Positions 51,098 to 60,277 are shown, counted from the first letter of the stretch. The stretch: DNA of 64,000 nucleotides from an uncultured Eubacteriales bacterium (GCA_900314845.1 OMWV01000011.1:1-64000), one strand, 5' to 3'. Made by a program: numbers and translations. The notes: generated from the sequence alone by a model not told the origin.

Positions 51098-51997
51098 ATG
51101 GAGAAAGATATGAAACCGCTTCTTGAGAAAGCGGAGGTGCTCATAGAAGCCCTGCCTTACATACAGAGATTTAACAGAAGGATCATCATTATAAAATACG
51201 GCGGCAGCGCCATGATGAGCGATGAGCTCAAGAAGGACGTCATAGAGGATGCCGTCCTCTTAAAGCTGGTAGGCTTTAAGCCCATCATCGTTCACGGAGG
51301 CGGCAAGGAGATCAGCCGCTGGGTGGCAAAGGCCGGCATGGAGCCCCGTTTTGTAAACGGACTGCGTGTGACAGACGAGGCCACCATGGAGATCGTCGAG
51401 ATGGTGCTGAACAAGGTCAACAAGGATCTGGTCCGGATGGTAGAGCAGCTGGGCGTAAAGGCAGTCGGCATCAGCGGCAAGGACGGCGGCCTGCTCACAG
51501 TAAAGAAAAAATATTCCGATGGGCAGGATATCGGTTTTGTCGGAGATATCACCCATGTAGACCCTAAGATCCTCTACGACCTTCTGGATGCAGACTTTCT
51601 TCCGATCGTCTGCCCCATCGGCATGGATGAGGATTACAATTCCTACAATATCAATGCCGACGACGCGGCCTGTGAGATTGCCGAGGCGGTGAACGCTTCC
51701 AAGCTTGCCTTCCTCACGGATATAGAGGGCGTCTACAAGGATTACAACGATCCTTCCACCCTCATCTCTGAGATGACGATTGATGAAGCCAAGGCTCTGA
51801 TAGAGAATAAAAATGTCAACGGCGGTATGATCCCCAAGCTGAACAACTGTATCGATGCCATTGAGAACGGTGTATCCCGTGTCCATATCATGGACGGACG
51901 GATCCCTCACTGCCTGCTTCTTGAGATCTTCACGAACAAGGGTATTGGAACAGCATTTCTCAGCAGTTCGGAGCCCAGGTATTATAAAGGAGAATAG
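51098..51997 (+). CDS. argB: Acetylglutamate kinase
   Basis: 299 residues. Phosphorylates N-acetylglutamate. I-I-K-Y-G-G-S-A-M near residue 30, H-G-G-G-K-E-I near 67, N-A-D-D-A-A near 186, and G-G-M-I-P-K-L near 244 are the classical motifs of this amino-acid kinase. The N-terminal helix (about 1-25) is the extra arm that lets arginine-sensitive hexameric forms associate, so feedback by arginine is plausible. GAGGAG upstream of the ATG. Confidence 0.95.
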   Translation: MEKDMKPLLEKAEVLIEALPYIQRFNRRIIIIKYGGSAMMSDELKKDVIEDAVLLKLVGFKPIIVHGGGKEISRWVAKAGMEPRFVNGLRVTDEATMEIVEMVLNKVNKDLVRMVEQLGVKAVGISGKDGGLLTVKKKYSDGQDIGFVGDITHVDPKILYDLLDADFLPIVCPIGMDEDYNSYNINADDAACEIAEAVNASKLAFLTDIEGVYKDYNDPSTLISEMTIDEAKALIENKNVNGGMIPKLNNCIDAIENGVSRVHIMDGRIPHCLLLEIFTNKGIGTAFLSSSEPRYYKGE

Positions 51998-52001
51998 GAT
52001 C

Positions 52002-53198
52002 ATGAGTAAGAATAAGGAGATAATGGATTTTGCCGAGCAGGCGATCATTCACACATACAACAGGTTTCCTATCGTTCTTGACCACGGAGACGGCGTCTAT
52101 CTTTACGACGTCGACGGCAAGAAGTACCTTGATTTCGCAGCCGGGATCGCTGTCTGCGCCCTGGGCTACAATGTGCCGGAGTACAATCAGGCTCTAAAGG
52201 ATCAGATAGACAAGATCATACACGTTTCAAACCTTTATTATACGGAGCCTATGGCCAAAGCGGCCAATTCCCTGATCGCTGCCTGCGGGCTGAAGAAGGT
52301 CTTCTTCACGAACAGCGGTACAGAAGCCATAGAGGGCGCCATAAAGCTTGCCCGCAAGTACGCTTACAGCAGGGACAAGGGCTCTACGGACCATGAGATC
52401 ATCGCCATGGATCATTCCTTCCACGGCAGGAGTATAGGAGCCCTTTCTGTTACGGGCAACCCTCACTATCAGGAGGCTTTTAAGCCCCTCATAGACAAGA
52501 TCGTTTTTGCAAAATACAATGACCTGGAGGATGTGAAGTCCAAGATTACGGATAAGACCTGCGCCATCATCATGGAGACGGTCCAGGGAGAAGGCGGGAT
52601 CTATCCGGCTCAGGCTGATTTCATCAAGGGAGTCAGAAAGCTCTGCGACGACCATGACATCCTCCTCATCCTGGATGAGATCCAGTGCGGCATGGGCAGA
52701 AGCGGGAAGATGTTTGCCTATGAATATTTTGGCATAAAACCGGATATCCTTACCGCTGCCAAGGCTCTTGGCTGCGGCGTTCCCTTAGGTGCTTTCGTTG
52801 CCGGGGAGAAGGTCGAGAATACCCTGGAGGCCGGCGACCATGGCTCGACATACGGCGGCAATCCCTTTGCCACAGCTGCGGCCAACGCGGTATTTGACCT
52901 CTTTGAAAAGAAGCATGTTCTGGAGAATGTGAATACCGTTGCTCCTTATCTGGCACAGAAGCTGGATGAGCTCAAGGATAAATATGATTTTATCGTGGAC
53001 AGCAGGGGCCTGGGACTCATGAGGGGCCTGGAGTTTTCCTGCCCGGTCGGCCCTATTGTCAGCGGGTGCATTAAAAATGGCCTCATTGTCATTTCCGCCG
53101 GAACGAACGTGATCCGTTTTGTGCCTCCTCTTGTCATCACGAAGGAAAATGTAGACGAGATGGTTGAGGTCCTTGACAAAGTGCTGGCGGAGATGTGA
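52002..53198 (+). CDS. argD: Acetylornithine aminotransferase
   Basis: 398 residues, class III PLP aminotransferase. N-terminal P-I-V-L-D-H-G-D-G-V-Y-L-Y-D-V-D-G-K-K-Y-L-D, F-T-N-S-G-T-E-A-I-E, H-G-R-S-I-G-A-L-S, and D-E-I-Q-C-G-M-G-R-S-G are typical; the PLP lysine lies in T-A-A-K-A-L-G-C-G-V-P (K about 254). Start at 52002 with AAAGGAG 9 nt upstream, 4 nt after argB stops. It makes acetylornithine for argJ. Confidence 0.95.
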   Translation: MSKNKEIMDFAEQAIIHTYNRFPIVLDHGDGVYLYDVDGKKYLDFAAGIAVCALGYNVPEYNQALKDQIDKIIHVSNLYYTEPMAKAANSLIAACGLKKVFFTNSGTEAIEGAIKLARKYAYSRDKGSTDHEIIAMDHSFHGRSIGALSVTGNPHYQEAFKPLIDKIVFAKYNDLEDVKSKITDKTCAIIMETVQGEGGIYPAQADFIKGVRKLCDDHDILLILDEIQCGMGRSGKMFAYEYFGIKPDILTAAKALGCGVPLGAFVAGEKVENTLEAGDHGSTYGGNPFATAAANAVFDLFEKKHVLENVNTVAPYLAQKLDELKDKYDFIVDSRGLGLMRGLEFSCPVGPIVSGCIKNGLIVISAGTNVIRFVPPLVITKENVDEMVEVLDKVLAEM

Positions 53199-53201
53199 TC
53201 T

Positions 53202-53852
53202 ATGAGATTTGACAGTCTTATCTTTGACCTGGACGGGACCCTGTGGAACTCTACAGATGGGATCCTGGCAGCTTGGGCCCAGGTCTTTAAACTCCACCAG
53301 GAGATAAACAGAAAATCGGTCGATGAACAGGAGCTGACATCGAATTTCGGTCTGCCTCTTGATCAGATCGCGGCCAATATGTTCCCGGATCTGCCGGCAG
53401 ATAAGCGGATGAGCCTTATGGATGAGTGCTGCCAGCTGGAGAATGTCTGGCTTGCCCGGCACGGCGGGAGGCTTTATCCCGGCGAGATAGATGCCCTGGA
53501 AAGACTTTCCTCCCGTGTTCCCCTGTCGATCGTCAGCAACTGCCAGAAGGGATATGTGGAGAGCTACCTGCAGGGAAACGGTACGCAGAAGTTTTTTGAT
53601 GACCACGAATGTTCAGGCAAGACAGGCCTCAGCAAGGGGAGGAACATCATGCTGGTCATGGCCCGGCGCGGCTACCAAAACCCTGCCTATATAGGCGATA
53701 CCCAGTCAGATGCCGATGCGGCCAAAGAAGCAGGGATCCCTTTTATCTATGCCCGCTATGGATTCGGTCAGGTGGACGGCTGCCAGTATATCATCGACAG
53801 GCTGGATCAGCTGATCCCCATCCTGGAAGGAAAGCATGATATAGAGGAATAA
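53202..53852 (+). CDS. HAD family hydrolase
   Basis: 216 residues. Motif I is D-L-D-G-T-L-W (about 9-15); motif II is the S of V-S-N-C near 110; motif III/IV is I-G-D-T-Q-S-D-A-D-A-A (about 167-177). A small helical cap (about 17-85) makes it a subfamily I phosphatase like phosphoglycolate or pyrophosphate phosphatases. Substrate unknown. It starts 3 nt after argD and shares its transcript; the terminator after it ends the arg operon. Confidence 0.85.
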   Translation: MRFDSLIFDLDGTLWNSTDGILAAWAQVFKLHQEINRKSVDEQELTSNFGLPLDQIAANMFPDLPADKRMSLMDECCQLENVWLARHGGRLYPGEIDALERLSSRVPLSIVSNCQKGYVESYLQGNGTQKFFDDHECSGKTGLSKGRNIMLVMARRGYQNPAYIGDTQSDADAAKEAGIPFIYARYGFGQVDGCQYIIDRLDQLIPILEGKHDIEE

Positions 53853-53858
53853 GAGTAC

Positions 53859-53906
53859 AAAAGGCGCCCGCCGGGGAACAGTCCCCTGGAGCGGGCGCCC
53901 TTTTTC
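53859..53906. terminator. Bidirectional terminator ending the arg operon and ychF
   Basis: GGCGCCCGC at the left (53863-53871) pairs with GCGGGCGCC (53891-53899), with GGGGA/TCCCC stacked inside; A-run before, T-run after. Confidence 0.9.
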
Positions 53907-53920
53907 GTTCATAAACGGTG

Positions 53921-55018
53921 TTAAACATTAAAGCGGAAGACCACGATGTCTCCGTCTTTCATGACGTAATCCTTGCCTTCCATGCGGACAAGGCCTTTCT
54001 CGCGGGCTGCGTTGTAGCTGCCGCAGTTCATCAGGTCATCGTAGCTGACGACCTCTGCCTTTATGAAGCCGCGCTCAAAGTCAGAGTGGATCTTGCCGGC
54101 AGCGCCGGGAGCCTTTGTGCCCTGCCGGATCGTCCAGGCGCGGGATTCCTTGGGGCCGGCGGTCAGGAAGCTGATGAGGCCAAGCAGGTGGTAGCTGGCG
54201 CGGATCAGTTTGTCCAGTCCGGACTCCTTCAGGCCCATATCCTCAAGGAATTCCTTCTTCTCGTCATCCTCGAGCTCTGAGATCTCTTCCTCTATCTGAG
54301 CACACACGACGAAGACCTCAGACTCCTCCTTCGCGGCGTACTCGCGCACCTTCTGCACGAATTCATTGGAAGCTCCGTCATCGGCGACAGAATCCTCGTC
54401 AACATTGGCGGCATAGATAACAGGCTTGGCTGTGAGCAGCCAGAACTCTCTCATGAGAGCCTCTTCATCCTCATCCTGACACTCAAAGCTCCTGGCCGGC
54501 CTGCCGCTCTCAAGGTGAGCGATCAGCCTTTCTATCAGCTCGCTTTCCTTCCGGTAGGACTTGTCGATCTTGGCGTTCTTGCCGACCTTTGCATATCTTC
54601 TCTCCAGAACTTCCAGGTCAGCAAATATCAGCTCCAGGTTTATCGTCTCTATATCGCGGATGGGGTCTATGCTTCCGTCCACATGGACGATATTTGTATT
54701 CTCGAAGCATCTGACAACATGGACGATGGCATCGCACTCCCTGATGTTGGCAAGGAACTGGTTGCCCAGACCTTCGCCCTTGGAAGCGCCCTTGACCAGG
54801 CCTGCGATGTCGACAAATTCTATCGTCGCGTGGATGGTCTTTGCGGAGTCATACATCTTCGTCAGCTCATCGAGCCTTTTGTCCGGGACTTCTACAACAC
54901 CGACATTCGGATCAATGGTACAGAATGGATAGTTTGCTGACTCTGCCCCTGCCTTCGTCAGGGAGTTGAAGAGGGTACTCTTGCCAACGTTGGGCAGGCC
55001 TACGATACCAAGTTTCAT
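53921..55018 (-). CDS. ychF: Redox-regulated ATPase/GTPase YchF (OLA1)
   Basis: 365 residues. Obg-family P-loop ATPase that binds ribosomes. G1 is G-L-P-N-V-G-K-S-T (about 7-15) at the N terminus; D-I-A-G-L-V near 68, N-V-D-E-D near 205, and the C-terminal TGS domain (about 280-360) with D-F-E-R-G-F-I-K-A-E-V-V are as expected. The ATG at 55018 has AAGGAG 9 nt upstream; the in-frame ATG at 55051 is less likely. Convergent with the arg operon. Confidence 0.96.
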   Translation of the reverse strand: MKLGIVGLPNVGKSTLFNSLTKAGAESANYPFCTIDPNVGVVEVPDKRLDELTKMYDSAKTIHATIEFVDIAGLVKGASKGEGLGNQFLANIRECDAIVHVVRCFENTNIVHVDGSIDPIRDIETINLELIFADLEVLERRYAKVGKNAKIDKSYRKESELIERLIAHLESGRPARSFECQDEDEEALMREFWLLTAKPVIYAANVDEDSVADDGASNEFVQKVREYAAKEESEVFVVCAQIEEEISELEDDEKKEFLEDMGLKESGLDKLIRASYHLLGLISFLTAGPKESRAWTIRQGTKAPGAAGKIHSDFERGFIKAEVVSYDDLMNCGSYNAAREKGLVRMEGKDYVMKDGDIVVFRFNV

Positions 55019-55147
55019 AATAGCAATCTCCTTTATAAAAAACAGCCGCACGAAAACGACAGTAAAAAATACGCTATAAAATTATATCATATTGAATCCC
55101 TGAAATCTACTGTCTGGCGGGCAATCCGTATTTCCGGATTTTTTTCC

Positions 55148-55176
55148 TTGACTTGCCCTGCCGGAGAATATATGCT
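55148..55176 (+). promoter_or_regulatory. SigA promoter for the 417-residue uncharacterised gene
   Basis: TTGACT (55148-55153), 17-bp spacer, TATGCT (55171-55176), about 44 bp before the start codon. Confidence 0.72.
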
Positions 55177-55219
55177 GAGATAGGAAAAAGTACGAAGATA
55201 TTTGAAGAGGTGACAGATT

Positions 55220-56473
55220 ATGACAAGAGATGACCTGTATCAGGCAGCATTTGAATATAAAAGGACCAAGCTCTGGAAGAAACTCTGGGACAATGATATT
55301 TTCGCACTCAGACTGTCAGACGGCAGGATCGGCTATATCAACGTTATGGGCAGGCTGGGCGAGTACTGCGCTCTTGGCGTAAATATAGGAGAGGAGGGGG
55401 TCCAGGCCATGGTAGACTGCATGGTAGAAAGTCCCGAAGGATCCTCCCTGTTTGGAGAATTCGAGCATCTGCTCAGCCAGAGATCCCTGCATCTGGAGCT
55501 GTGTGTGAAGGATGATTTGGATGAGGGGGAAGTGGACGAGGTCCGCGCGTTTGCAAAAGAAAATAATATCAGACTCAGCGGAAAGAACAGCTTTCCCCGC
55601 TTTGTAAGATTCGAGCCTGCTCATGTCCCATGGAAGATCACGGAGGAATCGGATCTGAATGCATTATATGAGGCAGTACGCGCTGCTATCATGCTGTCCG
55701 GGCAGATGAATGAAAACAGCCTGGAAGATTTTGGCATTACCGGTGTAGTGCCGGAAGATACTCCCTGCCAGGTCCCCCTTTTCCAGGCAGAGGAGGGTAA
55801 ACTGGTTAGAAAGGGTGAGGCACCCTTCCCCGCACCTTCCATCAGACATTATGAGACAGTCCCTGTCAGAGGGGATATTATTCCGGCAAGACATAAGAAA
55901 ATTCCCAGAAAAGGGACATGGGAGGCAGAGGCAGTTCGTTTCATACAGCCATTCCAGAAGGAAGAGGATGAGGCGCCCTATTATCCCCTCATGCTTCTTC
56001 TGTGCGAATCAAAAAGCGGTTACCTGGTCGCTGTGAGGATACATGGAGAGATAGGGGACAATCCCGTGGAATTCTTTGAAGAGTATACAAGACAGTGGGA
56101 GAAGTTAAATTATCGTCCCAATGCCATCTTGTGCAGGGACGAAAGGACCATGGCCCTTTTGGAGGATGTCTGCGCGAAGACCGGGGTCGGGATAAAGATC
56201 ACCCAAAGTGACATGCCTGCCCTTGACAAGGCACAGGAAGACATGTATATGCATTTTACCAGCCCGCAGCAAAGGCAGATGGAGGATGTGGTCGACCAGA
56301 TCGTGGAGATGTTCACGCAGGTGATAGAGATGCCTCTTGACAGCTTAAGAGAGATGTTCCAGTCATCGCCCGGTATGGCGGAAGAGCTCTGGAGGCTGTC
56401 CCGGGATGAGAGCCTTCCGATCCCCCGGAATATAGCAGATGAAGTGAGAAGCAAGCTGGAGAAGCTGAGGTAA
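55220..56473 (+). CDS. Uncharacterised two-domain protein (DUF7309/DUF6930-like)
   Basis: 417 residues, acidic and soluble. The N-terminal domain (about 1-125) has K-L-W-x-x-L-x-D-x-D-I-F-A-L-R-L-S-D-G-R-I-G-Y-I-N-V-M-G, a pattern found in a family of uncharacterised Firmicute proteins; the middle (about 130-330) resembles DUF6930, with P-L-M-L-L-L-C-E-S-K-S-G and R-P-N-A-I-L-C-R-D. A Glu-rich helical tail follows. No catalytic motif is obvious. GAGGTG lies before the ATG. Own promoter; convergent with the MATE gene. Confidence 0.62.
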   Translation: MTRDDLYQAAFEYKRTKLWKKLWDNDIFALRLSDGRIGYINVMGRLGEYCALGVNIGEEGVQAMVDCMVESPEGSSLFGEFEHLLSQRSLHLELCVKDDLDEGEVDEVRAFAKENNIRLSGKNSFPRFVRFEPAHVPWKITEESDLNALYEAVRAAIMLSGQMNENSLEDFGITGVVPEDTPCQVPLFQAEEGKLVRKGEAPFPAPSIRHYETVPVRGDIIPARHKKIPRKGTWEAEAVRFIQPFQKEEDEAPYYPLMLLLCESKSGYLVAVRIHGEIGDNPVEFFEEYTRQWEKLNYRPNAILCRDERTMALLEDVCAKTGVGIKITQSDMPALDKAQEDMYMHFTSPQQRQMEDVVDQIVEMFTQVIEMPLDSLREMFQSSPGMAEELWRLSRDESLPIPRNIADEVRSKLEKLR

Positions 56474-56532
56474 ACAGATGGCCATGCACATGGACGCGAA
56501 AGGGGCGCCTGTATGTATGGCCTTTCTTTTTT

Positions 56533-57912
56533 TCAGTTTTTCTTCAGCCTCAGCCTGTTTATCCTTATCAGCAGACATACAGCCGCGGCGGCAGCGACAG
56601 CTTCCCCGATGGGAAAAGCCCACCAGATCATATACTCGGGATTCCCGGTCAGGGTGAAGACAAATGCCAGAGGCAGGGGGATGATAAGGAGCCTTAAAAG
56701 GGATACGGCAAGTGAGCTGTTTCCTGTCTGCAGAGCCTGGAAGATACCCTGGGCTGATATATTGACCCCGGCAAAGACAAAGCCCAGCGAAACTATGTGC
56801 ATAGCCCTCATACAGAGCGTTTCTGTTTCTGCTCTGAGTCCGAACAGACCGGTCAGAGGAGCGGCGCAAAGCTGAAGAAGAGCAGTTCCTATGAGCATGA
56901 CTACAATGGTATAAAGGATCCCCCATTTTTCGCCCTCGCGGACCCTCTTTCTGGATCCTGCCCCGTAATTATAGGAAATGACAGGCGTGATGGCGTCACG
57001 GATACCGAATCCGGCGAAGAATATGAACTGCTGGATCTTATAAAATATGCCGTAAGCGGTGACTGCGTTCTGGGATACTCTGGCAAATATGATATTTACC
57101 CCGTATGTCATGAAACTCATGAGAGCCTGCATGACGATTGCGCTTATTCCTATGGAGAATATGCCCCTTACTGTGGAGGGCTTGAGCCTCATATAGGACA
57201 GGCCGGATTTTACTTCCTTATTTTTTGTATAATGAAATACCATGGATATTGCCAGGGAAACCATCTGTCCTATCACGGTTGCCCAGGCCGCTCCCGCTAT
57301 GCCAAGGGCCGGGAAGCCTAAAAGGCCGTATATCATGATGGGGTCGAGAATGATATTAGTCAGAGCGCCGGATATCATGGCTATGGTTGAGAGAAGAGAT
57401 CTTCCTGTGGCCTGGAGAAGCTTTTCAAATATTCCGTACATTACATTGCCAAAGCAGAGCAGGGTGCAGATGGTCAGATAAGTATGTCCCATGGAGAGGA
57501 CATTTGGGTCATCTGTCTGCGTGTGCAGATAGGGGTCTATTCCAAAGAGACCAAACAGGAAGAAGATGGCAGACATGATAAGGGAGAGAGTGATGCCGTT
57601 GCCTGCGACTCTGGCGACTGCCTCCATCTTCTTCTGGCCGAGTTCCCTGGACAGCATAGCCCCGACACCGACACCCGTTCCTATTCCAAATGCAACAAAG
57701 AGCATCTGAATGGGAAAAGCCAGCGTCAGAGCATTTACCGCGATCTCACCAGTATGGGCGATGCCCGGGGCGTCCGGCATCCTGGCGACAAAGAGAGAGT
57801 CCACGATATTGTAGAGGGCCTGCATCATCATGGAACAGATGATGGGGATGCTGATTTTCAGCATCAGAGTGGACATTCTGGCGGTCCCCATTCTGTTTTC
57901 CGTATTTTCCAT
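56533..57912 (-). CDS. MATE family efflux transporter
   Basis: 459 residues, twelve predicted membrane helices. M-S-T-L-M-L-K-I-S-I-P-I-I at the start, then the characteristic repeat of an internal pseudo-symmetric half with R-x-x-G-x-x-x-F and A-x-x-T-x-x-G segments (Q-A-T-G-R-S-L near 166; F-I-F-F-A-G-F-G-I-R-D-A near 310). MATE proteins export drugs, cations or flavin-like compounds by Na+ or H+ antiport. The ATG at 57912 has AAAGGA 8 nt upstream; an upstream in-frame start would place the terminator hairpin in coding sequence. It has a structured leader with a terminator (see findings). Confidence 0.88.
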   Translation of the reverse strand: MENTENRMGTARMSTLMLKISIPIICSMMMQALYNIVDSLFVARMPDAPGIAHTGEIAVNALTLAFPIQMLFVAFGIGTGVGVGAMLSRELGQKKMEAVARVAGNGITLSLIMSAIFFLFGLFGIDPYLHTQTDDPNVLSMGHTYLTICTLLCFGNVMYGIFEKLLQATGRSLLSTIAMISGALTNIILDPIMIYGLLGFPALGIAGAAWATVIGQMVSLAISMVFHYTKNKEVKSGLSYMRLKPSTVRGIFSIGISAIVMQALMSFMTYGVNIIFARVSQNAVTAYGIFYKIQQFIFFAGFGIRDAITPVISYNYGAGSRKRVREGEKWGILYTIVVMLIGTALLQLCAAPLTGLFGLRAETETLCMRAMHIVSLGFVFAGVNISAQGIFQALQTGNSSLAVSLLRLLIIPLPLAFVFTLTGNPEYMIWWAFPIGEAVAAAAAVCLLIRINRLRLKKN

Positions 57913-58020
57913 TATTCTCATCCTTTCCTGCAAATAAAAAGGGCAGCCAGCTGTGGAGCTGTCTGCCAACGGAGTAACGTCTTCCAACAATTGATGAATC
58001 CGCGATCATCAAATGCGTTG
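57913..58020 (-). ncRNA. Structured 5' leader of the MATE gene, possible guanidine-IV-like riboswitch
   Basis: Transcript of about 108 nt. Stem 1: TTGATGA (58006-58012) pairs with TCATCAA (57991-57997), outer CAAC/GTTG; its loop TCGCGGAT contains CGGA (57999-58002 complement). A downstream stretch holds TCCG (57970-57973 complement), able to form a loop-loop contact, and overlaps the terminator. This layout, two hairpin elements, kissing complementarity, terminator and an exporter gene, is that of the mepA-motif class; the consensus itself I cannot verify from memory. Confidence 0.42.
57933..57967 (-). terminator. Terminator in the MATE leader
   Basis: On the minus strand GGCAGACAGCT pairs with AGCTGGCTGCC (one mismatch), loop CCAC, followed by CTTTTTATTT. 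Located 21 bp before the start codon, so a conditional terminator is likely. Confidence 0.78.
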
Positions 58021-58026
58021 CCTCAT

Positions 58027-58055
58027 ATTTTAATTCAAAAGGAGGCAGGATGCAA
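58027..58055 (-). promoter_or_regulatory. SigA-type promoter for the MATE gene leader
   Basis: Minus strand: TTGCAT (58050-58055), 17-bp spacer, TAAAAT (58027-58032). Confidence 0.65.
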
Positions 58056-58086
58056 AGGACAATATGAACAAAAAGAGCTGGGAAAT

Positions 58087-59379
58087 CTACATTTTTATTA
58101 CCGCTTCTGACAGAATGTCCTTCTGGCCCAGCTTGTATTTGTGTCCATATACCATCCGGTAAAGGCGGCTGGCGAAGAGGTCATTTTGACTGATCTGGCG
58201 CTCAATGCCGGCCAGCTTTTCCCTGTCAGCCGACCTCAGGATCAGGTGATTCTTCTCCTTTGCCTTTCCGGCTAAGGAGAGTATCCCGGCGGCTTCCTTG
58301 CGAAAGCCCAGCACAGAGAGGGGGCCTGCATAGGCGGAGGCTTTCCAGGACTCAAAAAATGCTTTTTTATGGCCCAGCATGATGTGAAAGAGGCAGCGCC
58401 TTACCCTGGCAGCGGTTATATTTTTTGACCGGATGTGGTCTGTCAGCTCATCCAGGGAGCTGAATGTCCCTCCGGCGTTTTCCAGCCTGTCTGCAAGGTC
58501 ATCGCTGACATCGCAGTATTCATTCAGCCTGCCTCGGGAACACAAGAGGGCATAGGATATGAGATCGAAAAAGTCATCTGTCTGCATGATGCCTCCCTCA
58601 TTCAGTTTTTCTCTGAGAATGCAGGCTGCCTGAGAGGGCATGGCAGTCTCTGCTGACTTTGTATCTCCCCGGGCAAGGGCTGCCCGCAGAGCCCCGGCAG
58701 ACATATATTGTCCCTGGCTGTCCATGTCGCTGTGGCCGGCTCCCCTTCTGCCCATGGGAAGGGGGCGGATTCTCGAGGAGGACCTGATCAGAGCCTTATA
58801 GTATTCTATGGCCAGGATATTATTGGGGGCTGCCAGGATATCCCGGATGGTCTCGGGGGAATACAGATGGCCTCCCTTATCCGGGATATCAGTACTCCTG
58901 CCTGTCAGTTCATGGATCAGGGCCTGGCTCCTGGCTGCCGGGTAGTTTGCCCCCCTTTTCAGCTTTTCTTTCAGTTCCCTTTTGAAGGAGTCGGGCTCGG
59001 CTGCTAAGAGGGCAGCAGCTTCCTCCAGAATGGGGCTGCCTGCATTCTCGCAGCCAAAACAGAGCCAGGCCTGGCTGACTGAAGGGAGCATAAGCCGATT
59101 TGCAAGAGAGACGGCGCAGGCGGCAAATGTTTCCGCGCTGGAGCCTGCCCCCAGACAGGGCAGCTCAAGGACAAGGTCTGCCCCGCCTGCCAGGGCCATA
59201 CGGGTCCGGGTATATTTGTCGGCACAGGCCGGACCGCCCCTCTGCACAAAATCACCGCTCATGAGCACGATCGTATAGTCGGACCCGGTCATGGCCTTTG
59301 CCCGGCGGATCTGATAGAGATGTCCGTTGTGGAAGGGATTGTACTCTGCTATAATAAATGTGAGTTTCACAGTGCCCAT
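58087..59379 (-). CDS. tmcAL: tRNA(Met) cytidine acetate ligase
   Basis: 430 residues, TmcAL (formerly DUF795/YlbM). Uses ATP and acetate to acetylate the wobble cytidine of elongator tRNA-Met. The nucleotidyltransferase-like signature A-E-Y-N-P-F-H-N-G-H (about 11-20) and G-D-F-V-Q-R-G (about 41-47), followed by L-E-L-P near 69, define the family. Two starts are possible: ATG at 59379 close to AAGGAG, or GTG three codons on. A single-gene unit with its own promoter. Confidence 0.92.
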   Translation of the reverse strand: MGTVKLTFIIAEYNPFHNGHLYQIRRAKAMTGSDYTIVLMSGDFVQRGGPACADKYTRTRMALAGGADLVLELPCLGAGSSAETFAACAVSLANRLMLPSVSQAWLCFGCENAGSPILEEAAALLAAEPDSFKRELKEKLKRGANYPAARSQALIHELTGRSTDIPDKGGHLYSPETIRDILAAPNNILAIEYYKALIRSSSRIRPLPMGRRGAGHSDMDSQGQYMSAGALRAALARGDTKSAETAMPSQAACILREKLNEGGIMQTDDFFDLISYALLCSRGRLNEYCDVSDDLADRLENAGGTFSSLDELTDHIRSKNITAARVRRCLFHIMLGHKKAFFESWKASAYAGPLSVLGFRKEAAGILSLAGKAKEKNHLILRSADREKLAGIERQISQNDLFASRLYRMVYGHKYKLGQKDILSEAVIKM

Positions 59380-59410
59380 GCTCTCCTTTTCTTTTGTTTG
59401 CTTAGTTGAG

Positions 59411-59440
59411 ATTGTAACACAAACAGAGGCCGGCGGGCAA
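59411..59440 (-). promoter_or_regulatory. SigA-type promoter for tmcAL
   Basis: Minus strand: TTGCCC (59435-59440), 18-bp spacer, TACAAT (59411-59416) preceded by TGT (extended -10). Confidence 0.65.
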
Positions 59441-59481
59441 TGGCAGTCCCTCCTGAGGGGCCGATAAAGAGCAAAAATCTG

Positions 59482-59510
59482 TTGACAAATGAAATATCCC
59501 TATGTATAAT
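59482..59510 (+). promoter_or_regulatory. Consensus SigA promoter for yceD-rpmF
   Basis: Perfect TTGACA (59482-59487), 17-bp spacer, perfect TATAAT (59505-59510). Confidence 0.88.
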
Positions 59511-59538
59511 TAACAAAGTATGGATGCAGGAGAATTCT

Positions 59539-60066
59539 ATGGTTATTGATATTTCTGAGATCATATCTACCGATCATAAGAGTTGTGAATACAGAGTTGA
59601 CCTGGATATGGCAGCCCTTGAATATGAAGGGCTTACCTATCCCTTTGCAGACAAGGAGCCGGTAGATATCACTGCTGCCAATATCGGAAGCAGCAGAGTC
59701 GTGCTCTCAGGCAAGGTTGATGTAACGCTTTTTATTCCATGCAGCAGATGCCTTAAGGATGTCTCAGTTCCCCTGAAATTTGACTTCTCGCAGGAGATAG
59801 ATTTTGGGAAGGTTCATGCCGGCACCGTTGAGGATCTGGATGAGATAGCTTTTATTGATGGAAACACACTGGATGTAGACAGGTTTGTCAGAAACGAGCT
59901 GATCGTTCACCTTCCAGTGAAGGTTCTATGCAGGAAAGACTGCAAGGGACTTTGCCCGGTATGCGGCAAGGATCTGAATGAGGGAGACTGCGGCTGCAGC
60001 AGACAGTCCGTCGACCCCAGAATGGCAGCTATCCGGGATATTTTCAAGGATTTTAAGGAGGTGTGA
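59539..60066 (+). CDS. YceD family protein (DUF177)
   Basis: 175 residues. The family accompanies rpmF in many bacteria and is thought to affect 23S rRNA or L32 production. Visible motifs are C-S-R-C-L near 74-78 and C-R-K-D-C-K-G-L-C-P-V-C-G-K-D-L-N-E-G-D-C-G-C (about 133-155), a Cys-rich segment probably binding zinc, then D-P-R-M-A-A-I. The ATG at 59539 has AGGAG 6 nt upstream; in-frame upstream starts lie before the promoter. Directly precedes rpmF. Confidence 0.92.
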   Translation: MVIDISEIISTDHKSCEYRVDLDMAALEYEGLTYPFADKEPVDITAANIGSSRVVLSGKVDVTLFIPCSRCLKDVSVPLKFDFSQEIDFGKVHAGTVEDLDEIAFIDGNTLDVDRFVRNELIVHLPVKVLCRKDCKGLCPVCGKDLNEGDCGCSRQSVDPRMAAIRDIFKDFKEV

Positions 60067-60070
60067 ACGA

Positions 60071-60256
60071 ATGTCTATTTGCCCTAAGAATAAATCATCT
60101 AAGAGCCACAGAGACAGCAGAAGAGCGAACTGGAAGATGTCAGTTCCCAATTTCTCAAGGTGCAGCAAGTGCGGAGCTTTAGTAATGCCTCACAGAGTCT
60201 GCAAGGCTTGTGGCGCTTATAACAAGAAAGAGATCATTAAGGTCAGCGCTCAGTAA
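60071..60256 (+). CDS. rpmF: 50S ribosomal protein L32
   Basis: 61 residues. N-terminal M-S-I-C-P-K-N-K-S-S-K-S-H-R-D-S-R-R-A corresponds to the Lys/Arg-rich start of L32; the zinc ribbon is C-S-K-C (31-34) and C-K-A-C (44-47), so it is the zinc-binding (C+) form. AAGGAGG precedes the ATG; the gene starts 4 nt after yceD ends. An attenuator-like hairpin separates it from plsX. Confidence 0.96.
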   Translation: MSICPKNKSSKSHRDSRRANWKMSVPNFSRCSKCGALVMPHRVCKACGAYNKKEIIKVSAQ

Positions 60257-60277
60257 TTGACCGGAAGAATATGAATG

